Assembly: GCA_017987425.1 (NCBI GenBank)
Contig: JAGNTT010000031.1
Span: 1-14,618, forward strand
DNA: 14,618 nucleotides
DNA from: Candidatus Omnitrophota bacterium
Lineage (GTDB): Bacteria; Omnitrophota; Gorgyraeia; Zapsychrales; Fredricksoniimonadaceae
Reading direction: 5' to 3'
Position numbers and translations under genes: made by a program. Every line of letters starts with the position of its first letter. Position 1 is the stretch's first letter. The notes beneath the pieces are model-generated. The model was not told where the DNA came from. It ran no database searches and saw only the letters and a program-made list of their open reading frames with translations. This document shows, in pieces, positions 1 to 5,875 of this stretch.

Positions 1-122
1 AAATCGAGGCTGTGAGAGGCAATGACCCAGACCGCCGCCAGGCCTCGCAGACCGTCTAAAAAAGGCAGGCGATCTTCTTTAAGAGGAACAGGTTGGGACT
101 CTGTTAGTGTGGTGTCGATCAT
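1..122 (-). CDS. Acyltransferase family 3 protein, N-terminal fragment
   Basis: The first 40 residues of a gene that runs off the left edge. After about 20 polar residues comes LDGLRGLAAVWVIASH, the start of the first membrane helix of acyltransferase-3 (OafA/YrhL-type) proteins. It contains the family's R-x10-H motif (Arg, ten residues, His). These integral membrane enzymes move acyl groups, usually acetyl, onto cell-surface sugars such as O-antigen, peptidoglycan or exopolysaccharide; the substrate cannot be told from this fragment. The ATG at 122-120 is the first start after an in-frame stop. A plausible promoter with an extended -10 lies about 50 bp upstream. The rest of the gene is outside the window, so the family rests on the N-terminus alone. 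Confidence 0.8.
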   Translation of the reverse strand, partial: MIDTTLTESQPVPLKEDRLPFLDGLRGLAAVWVIASHSLD

Positions 123-177
123 GCGTTCGGTTTTGCTTCGTCAATTGCTGTGCGCCGGATTCATTAAAATCTCACAA

Positions 178-206
178 AGTGTAGCACTGAACTAAATGTT
201 AAACAA
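178..206 (-). promoter_or_regulatory. Candidate promoter of the acyltransferase gene
   Basis: Read on the minus strand: TTGTTT (-35, at 206-201), a 17-bp spacer, then TACACT (-10, at 183-178). A TG one base before the -10 makes it an extended -10. The predicted start is near 171, giving a leader of about 50 nt. The -35 is weak (3 of 6 consensus bases), but the 17-bp spacing and the TGn element support it. It suggests the acyltransferase is transcribed separately from radC, whose stop lies 126 bp upstream of the acyltransferase start. Confidence 0.4.
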
Positions 207-248
207 TGTAATTTTATGCACAACCGGAGTCTGGCCAAGGGGCAAGAT

Positions 249-941
249 TTACGGCATTTCCCCACGATCCATGAACGAATACCAGCAGTCATTACCCACG
301 ATGATGTGATCGAGCACGGTGATTTCGAGCGCCTTGGCGGCTCCGATCATTTTATGAGTGAAGGCCTTGTCTTCCGCGCTCGGCGTCACATTTCCTGACG
401 GATGATTATGCGCGCAGATAATGGCAACCGCGAAATGCTCCAGCGCGCGATGAAAAACTTCCCTGATGATGGGCGAGGCATGATTGACCGTGCCCTGCGC
501 CAAGTCTTCGATGGCAATGATGCGGTTCTGGGAATTGAGAAAAACCACCTTAAAAATTTCCTTCTTTAAATCGCGCATCTGGGGCATGAGGATATCGGCG
601 ACCTCGCGGGAAGATTTGATCTGCGGCCGCGCCTCCTTCAATTCCTCTTCCCGAAACCGCCGGCCGAGCTCGAGCGCGGCTTTGATCTGGGCAACTTTGG
701 CTGAGCCCAATCCCTTGAATGCCTTCCACTCGCGCGCGTCGGTATGGCTCATATTTCGCAGCGATCCGAAACGGTCCATAATCTGACGGGACAGTTCAAT
801 GGCATTTGTCCCCTTGCATCCGGTGCGAAGCAAGATCGCTAATAGTTCCGTCGTGGATAATGCCTTCTCGCCCTGGGCGATGAGTTTTTCCCGCGGCCGG
901 TCATCAGGCGACCATTCGCGGATGGAATAGTGAGCTGTCAT
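249..941 (-). CDS. radC: RadC family JAMM/MPN+ domain protein
   Basis: A 230-residue protein of normal RadC (UPF0758) length. The N-terminal half carries the helix-hairpin-helix region (about 64-100, with FKGLGSAKVAQIKAALELG). The C-terminal JAB/JAMM domain (about 108-228) has an intact metal-site motif: H178-N-H180-P-S-G, then S188 and D191, with E129 as the likely upstream acidic residue. JAMM domains bind zinc and are peptidases or deubiquitinases elsewhere. RadC's biochemical role is unsettled; the old 'DNA repair' name is doubtful, and homologues are common in genomic islands and prophages. Its ATG overlaps the stop of the upstream ORF6N gene in an ATGA arrangement (938-941), so the two are translationally coupled. 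Family identity is secure, function is not. Confidence 0.95.
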   Translation of the reverse strand: MTAHYSIREWSPDDRPREKLIAQGEKALSTTELLAILLRTGCKGTNAIELSRQIMDRFGSLRNMSHTDAREWKAFKGLGSAKVAQIKAALELGRRFREEELKEARPQIKSSREVADILMPQMRDLKKEIFKVVFLNSQNRIIAIEDLAQGTVNHASPIIREVFHRALEHFAVAIICAHNHPSGNVTPSAEDKAFTHKMIGAAKALEITVLDHIIVGNDCWYSFMDRGEMP

Positions 942-1465
942 GATTCCTCCTCGCGGTCCACAATGAACCCGATCGGCCTTTTACGTTTTTCAGGCGGTGG
1001 AGTCATTAGCTTCCGGATAGCTTCGAAAATAGCAGCAATCTGATGATCATGCGTGCCGACCTTACGCTCCAGATCCTTAAATTGAACGGCTAATTCTTTA
1101 TGTGTCGCCACAACCTCTCGTATCTTCACAAAAATCCGCATGATCTGAATATTAACAGCAACGGCCCGGTGGTTATTTAACACGGACGAAAGCATGAGTA
1201 TTCCGTAATCGGTAAACGCAAAGACATTCGGAGCATGCTTAATTTTCGAACTTGTCACAATTTGTGATAAGTTCATAATTTCCTCTCTGGTAAGAGCAAA
1301 CATGAAATCATCCGGAAACCGGTCAATATGCCTACGGACCGCTTGATTCAGTATGCGCGTTTCAACTTGGTACAATTCGGCCAAATCACGATCCAGCATG
1401 ACTTTGTGCCCGCGGATAACAAATATCTTCTGTTCAATCAATGGTATTGGAATGAGACTGGACAT
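938..1465 (-). CDS. ORF6N domain-containing protein
   Basis: A 175-residue protein with an N-terminal ORF6N domain at about 8-95. The diagnostic text is all present: IEQKIFVIRGHKVMLDRDLA, then LYQVETRILNQAVRRH, RFPDDFMFALTREE and FAFTDYGILMLSSVL. ORF6N is found in phage antirepressor-like proteins and in many bacterial chromosomal proteins, and is thought to bind DNA. Residues 105-150 look like a helical, possibly coiled-coil segment; the tail is basic (PPPEKRKRP). The ATG has a near-perfect Shine-Dalgarno (AAAGGAG, 4-nt spacer). It is the first gene of a two-gene unit with radC. A phage-derived origin is plausible, but no other phage gene is near. Confidence 0.9.
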   Translation of the reverse strand: MSSLIPIPLIEQKIFVIRGHKVMLDRDLAELYQVETRILNQAVRRHIDRFPDDFMFALTREEIMNLSQIVTSSKIKHAPNVFAFTDYGILMLSSVLNNHRAVAVNIQIMRIFVKIREVVATHKELAVQFKDLERKVGTHDHQIAAIFEAIRKLMTPPPEKRKRPIGFIVDREEES

Positions 1466-1494
1466 AAAACTCCTTTAGTACACCGGTGTTTTAT
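1464..1494 (-). promoter_or_regulatory. Inverted repeats around the ORF6N ribosome binding site
   Basis: The leader of the ORF6N gene holds two inverted repeats. ACACCGGTGT (1480-1489) is a perfect 10-bp palindrome 15 bp upstream of the ATG. ATAAAAC (1464-1470) and GTTTTAT (1488-1494) are 7-bp complements that would place the Shine-Dalgarno in the loop and the AT of the start codon in the stem. Either could be an operator or a translational control hairpin; the A/T stem is weak, so this is only suggestive. Confidence 0.25.
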
Positions 1495-1594
1495 GCGTGT
1501 GGGAACGCGGACAATGATTAATGATTCATACATGGGGATTGAACAACACGGCCGAGGGGGTCGGCATGGAAGAAGTATAACGAAAGACTGGAAA

Positions 1595-1674
1595 GAACAC
1601 AAGAGCTCAAGTCTTGTGCTCACCCTGTGTGCTTGTGACTTGTTCTCTTGTGTTCCTGTGTTCTTGTGTTGTTC
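1595..1674. repeat. Intergenic tandem-unit hairpin A (8-bp units)
   Basis: The left arm GAACACAAGAGCTCAAGTC (1595-1613) pairs with 1637-1655 at 17 of 19 positions across a 23-nt loop. On the minus strand the right side (1674-1637) reads as units CACAAGAA, CACAGGAA, CACAAGAG and AACAAGTC, a period of 8. The element runs directly into the MATE stop codon (1676-1674), so it could act as a 3'-end or terminator structure. It lacks a G/C-rich stem with a terminal T-run. Element B shares 16 of 17 bases with the left arm. Confidence 0.8.
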
Positions 1675-3053
1675 TATTCAATCTCCGGCCCGACGACGCG
1701 GATAGATTTCCACTTCCCAGCCCGATAACGCAGATACGGCGCGATCGAGAAGGCCATGAACACCAGCACGAGCGTCAGCCACGCGTGATAGACCGACGTG
1801 TGGAATATTTTGAGCATGACAAACAAAATGCCGAGGATCAGCCAGTGCAGTCCGACGGAAATGCGCATCGCCCACATCGTGTCTCCCGCCCCGCGCAGAG
1901 CGCCGATAAATACCATGAACACCGCCTGGGCCATCACATAAAACGCCACGAGTTTGACCATGGAGATCGCAAGCGGCTCCGCCTGGCTGAAAATCCCGTC
2001 GGAAAGATCAGGACGGAAGATGTCCACTAAATGAACAGGGATCGAAGCAAACACCACAATCATCAGCACGCCGTAAACTAGCCCCATCTTGAGCCCGGAC
2101 ACAACGACACGCCTGACGACATCGATCTGCTGAGCACCCATGTAACGGCCGACCAGACTGGTCACGCCGATCTCCATACCCATGAGAGGAATGTAGGTCA
2201 CCATGTCCCAGTTAAACGCAACCGTCGTGGCCGCCGCCGCGATCACACCTTCGGAGTGCAAAACAAATACCATGGTTGTGAAGGCCAGCAGGTTAAACAG
2301 AAACTCGAGCCCGCCGGGACATCCGAAATGCCAGAGTTTCTTCATGACCGCGCGGTCGAATCCCCACGATTGCACGACCATGAATTCATTGCGGATTTTG
2401 GGCGACAGATAAAACGCAAGCAAAACGAGCGTGCCGCAGGCGCTGGCGATCACCGTTCCCAAGGCCGCGCCCTGAATGCCGAGCGCCGGACATCCGAACT
2501 TGCCGAAGACAAAGATGTAATTCAAAATTACGTTGATCGTCATGGCAATGAAGGCGGCGCCCATCACCACCCGCGTGCGCCCGATGCCGGTAAAAAAAGA
2601 ACTCAACGCGTGACGAAGCAGACTGAAGATCGCCCCGAAAATGAAGATGTTGAAATACTTTTTCTGTTCGGAAAGCTGGACAGCGTCGATCCCGCTGCGT
2701 TCAAAAAGAAAATGCATGACGGGAATACATGCCAGGATAAACGGATAAGCCGCGCAGGCAAGAATGACCGCCTGGGAAAGCGAACGCGCGCATCCATCTT
2801 TCTTGCCGGCGCCCAGATATTGCGCGACGAGCGCCGTGGTGTATCCGATGAGCCCCAGAAAAAACGCCATGAGCACAAAGACCGACAGTCCGCCGGCCAT
2901 GGAAGCGCTCATGCTTTGTGATCCTAATTTGGAGAGGAAAAGCCGGTCGGTAAAAATCATGACCGTATCGCAGGCGAAGGAAACGACCATCGGAAGCGCG
3001 ACAGCGATCATCTCACCGATACTGCCGGGCTTATGTTGGGAAGAAGAAGACAT
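1674..3053 (-). CDS. MATE family multidrug/Na+ efflux transporter
   Basis: A 459-residue integral membrane protein of normal MATE length with about 12 hydrophobic helices. Family-typical text includes IGEMIAVALPMVVSFACDTV (helix 1), FTDRLFLSKLGSQSMSA, LVAQYLGAGKKDGCARSLSQ and, at the start of the second half, TSLVGRYMGAQQIDVVRR, followed by GALRGAGDTMWAMRISVG. The two halves repeat the (V)AQYLGAG / VGRYMGAQ motif, as expected of the internally duplicated fold. It should export cationic drugs or other small molecules by Na+ or H+ antiport; substrate is not predictable. The ATG at 3053 has no Shine-Dalgarno, but a strong promoter sits so close that the transcript may begin at the start codon. 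Hairpin elements flank it on both sides. Confidence 0.93.
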   Translation of the reverse strand: MSSSSQHKPGSIGEMIAVALPMVVSFACDTVMIFTDRLFLSKLGSQSMSASMAGGLSVFVLMAFFLGLIGYTTALVAQYLGAGKKDGCARSLSQAVILACAAYPFILACIPVMHFLFERSGIDAVQLSEQKKYFNIFIFGAIFSLLRHALSSFFTGIGRTRVVMGAAFIAMTINVILNYIFVFGKFGCPALGIQGAALGTVIASACGTLVLLAFYLSPKIRNEFMVVQSWGFDRAVMKKLWHFGCPGGLEFLFNLLAFTTMVFVLHSEGVIAAAATTVAFNWDMVTYIPLMGMEIGVTSLVGRYMGAQQIDVVRRVVVSGLKMGLVYGVLMIVVFASIPVHLVDIFRPDLSDGIFSQAEPLAISMVKLVAFYVMAQAVFMVFIGALRGAGDTMWAMRISVGLHWLILGILFVMLKIFHTSVYHAWLTLVLVFMAFSIAPYLRYRAGKWKSIRVVGPEIE

Positions 3054-3060
3054 GCGCGGT

Positions 3061-3089
3061 ATTGTAGGGAAATACGACTAGGGTGGCAA
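3061..3089 (-). promoter_or_regulatory. Sigma70-type promoter of the MATE gene, probably leaderless
   Basis: Minus strand: TTGCCA (-35, 3089-3084, 5 of 6 consensus), exactly 17 bp, TACAAT (-10, 3066-3061, 5 of 6). Seven bases (ACCGCGC) separate the -10 from the ATG at 3053, which puts the expected transcription start at, or one or two bases before, the start codon. The absence of any Shine-Dalgarno fits a leaderless message. Confidence 0.65.
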
Positions 3090-3116
3090 CAGATTATGAG
3101 TATTAACCTCTTATGA

Positions 3117-3246
3117 GAACACAAGAGCACAAGACACAGGAACACATGATGAGCACAGGCATTAAAGAATACATGCGGTTTTGCTTGTGCCCCTCCTGTG
3201 TTCTTGTGATCCCCACGCTAAAAATCATTTATGTGTCCTTGTGATC
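3117..3246. repeat. Intergenic tandem-unit hairpin B (7-8-bp units)
   Basis: The left arm from 3117 reads GAACACAA, GAGCACAA, GACACAG, GAACACAT. GCACAAGACACAGGA (3127-3141) pairs with 3194-3209 with one bulged base. A second stem pairs GCACAGGC (3153-3160) with GCTTGTGC (3183-3190), 7 of 8. A further copy, CTTGTGATC, occurs at 3203-3211 and again at 3238-3246, seven bases from the DUF6515 stop. TCACAAGGACACA (complement of 3232-3244) recurs exactly in element F. It lies between the end of the DUF6515 gene and the MATE promoter. Confidence 0.75.
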
Positions 3247-3252
3247 TATTGT

Positions 3253-4239
3253 TTATCGCTTATCCCCGTACATCTCCCGCATTTGTTCCATCGGCGGGAA
3301 CTCGGAATAAAATTCTCCCTGCGGGCCTTTGAAGCCGCGGTTGGTGCGAGAAAGCTTTACTTCAACGTATCCCCCGTTGGAATCGGGCAGGCGGACAAAA
3401 ATATCATCACGGGCATTGCCGGACACCACAACACCTTTGTTCGGGCCGAACGGCGGAACAACCACTTCATAACCGCTTCCCCGTTTACTGTAGAAAACAC
3501 CGCTCGAAACATAATACGTTTGCGCGTTGTCATCGATGATGACGGGATCTTCGGGAAGATTCTGCACAATCGCTCCGACGGGCGGCTGGACTTCGATCAC
3601 TTCTCCGTTGCTGGGAACATAAAATTGTCCATCGTTGTAATAATACGTGACCCCGCCGTACTGAACGTTGTCGTAACCGTCCGGCACAACGACCACTTCT
3701 TTATATTCGACAACTGTTGTGGTCACAGGTTCGTAAACATAATAACCTCTGTAATAATTGTATCGGTAATGACGATGGTGTCTGTGATGGTGATGATCAT
3801 CATCGCGGTCAATAATTTTGTGCCTGTTAGCTTCCGAGGTCTGAGGAACAAAGGGTCCGATATCTAATATGCTTTTAGGTCGTTCAGGCTTTTTGTCTTT
3901 GTCAGCATCGTGATCATGGTCACGATGCCTTCTGCGCCGGTCATTGTAGTCACGGTCACGGTTCTTGTTATTTTCCAGGCGCCGGCGGTTTTTCTCTTCA
4001 TTGCGGTCAAACTGTTCCCGCGCTTTTTCCGGCATGGCGGTGATGCTGTTTTCAGGACGATCGGCAGGCGGGGTTTTAAGGGCTTCTTCCTTGCGCTGCT
4101 CTTCGGCGGCCCGGCCCGATCCGCGAAATTTCTTATACTCAGGCCGGGAGGATCGATCCTCCAAAGCAAACGTCAAAGGCATAAACGAAAAACCAAAAAG
4201 AAAAGTGAACAATGCTGTACTTAAGTGTTTAGGCGTCAT
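3253..4239 (-). CDS. Secreted DUF6515-like protein with charged, His-rich linker
   Basis: 328 residues. A signal peptide ends near residue 25 (FSFMPLTFA). Residues 30-165 are low complexity: Arg/Glu/Lys/Asp-rich, then a His/Arg run (D146-D148, H149-H152, HHRH). Residues 160-270 hold two copies of a Tyr/Val-rich unit: GGVTYYYNDGQFYVPS with VQPPVGAIVQNLP, then YYVSSGVFYSKRGSGYEVV with VPPFG. This is the pattern of DUF6515 (G-xx-YYY-x-G-xFY ... PP-x-G). Residues 275-325 form an extra C-terminal segment I do not recognise. The His/Asp run could bind metal, by inference only. The ATG follows AGAGGT with good spacing. An ECF-sigma-like promoter upstream suggests control by envelope stress. Export is well supported, function unknown. 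Confidence 0.75.
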   Translation of the reverse strand: MTPKHLSTALFTFLFGFSFMPLTFALEDRSSRPEYKKFRGSGRAAEEQRKEEALKTPPADRPENSITAMPEKAREQFDRNEEKNRRRLENNKNRDRDYNDRRRRHRDHDHDADKDKKPERPKSILDIGPFVPQTSEANRHKIIDRDDDHHHHRHHRHYRYNYYRGYYVYEPVTTTVVEYKEVVVVPDGYDNVQYGGVTYYYNDGQFYVPSNGEVIEVQPPVGAIVQNLPEDPVIIDDNAQTYYVSSGVFYSKRGSGYEVVVPPFGPNKGVVVSGNARDDIFVRLPDSNGGYVEVKLSRTNRGFKGPQGEFYSEFPPMEQMREMYGDKR

Positions 4240-4282
4240 AGGATTTGACCTCTAAAAGAGTTTGACTGGGGGATTTCGCTCT

Positions 4283-4311
4283 TTAGACAAGGGGTATAAC
4301 CGGAAAGTTCC
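4283..4311 (-). promoter_or_regulatory. Candidate ECF (sigmaE-like) promoter of the DUF6515 gene
   Basis: Minus strand: GGAACTT (4311-4305), a 17-bp spacer, TCTAA (4287-4283). This closely resembles the sigmaE/ECF promoter pattern of a GGAAC-type -35 and a TCTAA/GTC-type -10 at 16-17 bp. The expected start gives a leader of about 38 nt before the ATG at 4239, which has a good Shine-Dalgarno. No sigma factor gene is in the window. Confidence 0.45.
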
Positions 4312-4320
4312 ACCGGGTTT

Positions 4321-4348
4321 ATTATATTCCCGGGGGCGGAATTAGCAA
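4321..4348 (-). promoter_or_regulatory. Candidate sigma70 promoter upstream of the DUF6515 gene
   Basis: Minus strand: TTGCTA (-35, 4348-4343, 4 of 6), a 16-bp spacer, and a perfect TATAAT (-10, 4326-4321). It lies just upstream of the ECF-like promoter, so the gene could have a housekeeping and a stress promoter in tandem. The leader from this start would be about 75 nt. Confidence 0.4.
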
Positions 4349-4374
4349 GTTACGCGGCGTAAGTGGAAGAGTGA

Positions 4375-4465
4375 CAAAGGTACGCAAAGGTCTCAAAGGT
4401 ACACAACGGCAGACAGACTTTCTGTGTACTTTTGCGCTCCTTTGTGTACTTTTGAGTACCTTACC
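4375..4465. repeat. Intergenic tandem-unit hairpin C (10-bp units)
   Basis: Left arm units: CAAAGGTACG (4375-4384), CAAAGGTCT (4385-4393), CAAAGGTACA (4394-4403), CAACGGCAGA (4404-4413). The right arm, read on the minus strand, gives CAAAAGTACA (4454-4445), CAAAGGAGCG (4444-4435), CAAAAGTACA (4434-4425): exact 10-bp steps with two identical copies. The arms pair imperfectly across about 10 nt. It begins seven bases after the dehydrogenase stop at 4472. TCAAAGGTACACA is shared with element E. Confidence 0.8.
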
Positions 4466-4471
4466 ACCATG

Positions 4472-5335
4472 CTATTTCTTCTCTCTCATCGCTTCAATGA
4501 TCGAGATGTAGTCGACATCGCCATGGCCGGATTTGATGGCCCGTTCCAGCACGCGCCGGATGCCGGCCAGTGAGTCGGCGGTGAGCTTCAAACGTTTGGC
4601 CTCTCTGAGAAAAAGGTTCACGTCTTTAAGAAGAAGCTTGGTGGGAAAATTCGGACCCGCATAATTGCGCTCCGCCAGGCGCGCCCACTTCTTTTCATAC
4701 ATGGGCGCAAAAAGCGCGCTCTTTCGAACGATGTCCATAAATAAATCACGATTGGTACCCGACGCTTCCACAAACGCGAGCGACAGCGTGAATGCCGCTC
4801 CCATGCCGGCGATCAATTGATTAAGCGCGAGTTTCATACCGGAGGCCTTCCCCACTTCTCCGACGTAAATCGGCGCTTTGCCGAGCCCGGTGAGCGCGTC
4901 CGACCATTTTTCGTGCTGGGCCTTGGTCCCGCCGAACATCAAAATCAGGTTGCCGTTCCTGGCTTCTTCCTTACTTCCCAGGACCGGGCATTCCACATAT
5001 TCTCCGCCGGAGCGTAACACGCGTTTGGCGATGCGAAGGCTTTCCTCGGGCGCAATCGTACTCATCTGAATGACTGTGCGGTTTTTAAACGAAATGCGGG
5101 GCGCGCCGAACAAGACCGTATTAATAGCCTTAAAATCGGACAGCATAACAATGACAGCATCGGAGGCTCTCACCGCCTGGGCCGGAGTCGAAAACGCGTG
5201 CGCGCCTAAGGCAACCAGAGGTTTCAACTTCTCAGCCGTACGGTTATAAACCGCGAGGGTGTGACCGCCGACTTCCGTCAACCGTTCCGTCATGGGTGCG
5301 CCCATGATGCCGGTTCCCAAAATCGCAATATTCAT
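4472..5335 (-). CDS. NAD(P)-dependent beta-hydroxyacid dehydrogenase (HIBADH/GLYR family)
   Basis: 287 residues, the normal family length. N-terminal Rossmann domain (1-160): ILGTGIMGAPM at 5-15 is the dinucleotide motif, and NRT (31-33) after strand 2 suggests NADPH preference. The substrate motif CPVLGSKEEARNGNL (116-130) corresponds to the usual PVSGG region. The C-terminal helical domain (163-283) has the catalytic lysine in GMKLALNQ (K168, with N172) and a KD pair at 237-238. The family includes 3-hydroxyisobutyrate dehydrogenase and glyoxylate/succinic-semialdehyde reductases; the text around 116-130 looks closest to the reductases. The exact substrate is open. The ATG follows AGAGGA and comes 9 bp after the previous stop, so it is probably the last gene of the 9017-4472 operon. 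Hairpin C follows. Confidence 0.85.
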   Translation of the reverse strand: MNIAILGTGIMGAPMTERLTEVGGHTLAVYNRTAEKLKPLVALGAHAFSTPAQAVRASDAVIVMLSDFKAINTVLFGAPRISFKNRTVIQMSTIAPEESLRIAKRVLRSGGEYVECPVLGSKEEARNGNLILMFGGTKAQHEKWSDALTGLGKAPIYVGEVGKASGMKLALNQLIAGMGAAFTLSLAFVEASGTNRDLFMDIVRKSALFAPMYEKKWARLAERNYAGPNFPTKLLLKDVNLFLREAKRLKLTADSLAGIRRVLERAIKSGHGDVDYISIIEAMREKK

Positions 5336-5344
5336 ATCGTTCCT

Positions 5345-5875
5345 CTAGCTTGATGAAGGGACTTTATAAGCCTTCTGACCATTGGAGGTGTCCCGTTCTT
5401 CCAGCGGAAAAAGGGTCTTGAGCATCTCAAGATAAGGATAATTTCCGTCGTAAGCAAGCCAGGCGTCTTCATAATGAATGTATTTCCAGACACTCGTGCG
5501 GTCGATGATCCATACCCCGTTCTCTCTGTAAAGAAAAACCGGACCCAGCGTCGGATGATCGGGATAATAAATAATGGCATACTTTCCTTCCTGATAGGTC
5601 TTGGAAGGCACGTCAAAATATCCAGCTATCCTTTTAAAGTCCTGGCTGCCGGTGGCATTCTTTTGCGACATTCCCTGCCACTCTGGATCAAAAATTGCAA
5701 GGTTATAACAGTATGCACCCTGCTTCATCATATCCAGTTCAAATTGGTACGTGCCGTCAGGTGTTCGTTGAGGCTGACTTTGTACTTTAAAGTCGTCACA
5801 GGAAAGAGACTGCGCCCATGCCGCCATAGGGCAAAAGATCAAAACAAAAACCACCATTAAAACAGATTTATTCAA
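5345..5875 (-). CDS. Small secreted protein of unknown function, paralogue 1 (TTG start)
   Basis: 176 residues with a signal peptide cleaved near residue 21 (CPMAAWA). I do not recognise the family. It is a paralogue of the protein at 6929-7444: by hand, 71 of 123 aligned residues are identical without gaps. Conserved blocks are ELDMMKQGAYCY, EGKYAIIY, TLGP-x-FLY, ID(L)R and DGNYPYL. Two mature-chain cysteines are shared (C26, C56), so a disulfide is possible. The start is TTG at 5875-5873, supported by AAAGGAG eight bases upstream; the next in-frame ATG (residue 7) would cut off the positive N-terminus. The TTG abuts, in the same frame, the TAA of the DUF4034-like gene. Probably periplasmic or outer-membrane associated. 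Confidence 0.75.
   Translation of the reverse strand: MNKSVLMVVFVLIFCPMAAWAQSLSCDDFKVQSQPQRTPDGTYQFELDMMKQGAYCYNLAIFDPEWQGMSQKNATGSQDFKRIAGYFDVPSKTYQEGKYAIIYYPDHPTLGPVFLYRENGVWIIDRTSVWKYIHYEDAWLAYDGNYPYLEMLKTLFPLEERDTSNGQKAYKVPSSS

Noticed and set aside
938..1465. Prophage remnant around ORF6N and RadC
   Set aside because: No integrase, structural, lysis or replication gene is nearby and the flanking genes are ordinary; two genes alone do not support a prophage.
1513..1526. Tandem AATGATT heptad pair upstream of the ORF6N gene
   Set aside because: Only two copies and AT-rich; chance is likely, and there is no inverted partner arm.
1595..1674. Reading the repeat hairpins as CRISPR arrays
   Set aside because: Units are 7-10 bp without spacers, in inverted arms, and no cas genes are present.
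2256..2921. 221-codon plus-strand open frame opposite the MATE gene
   Set aside because: Shadow of the MATE coding sequence, highly charged with no family match.
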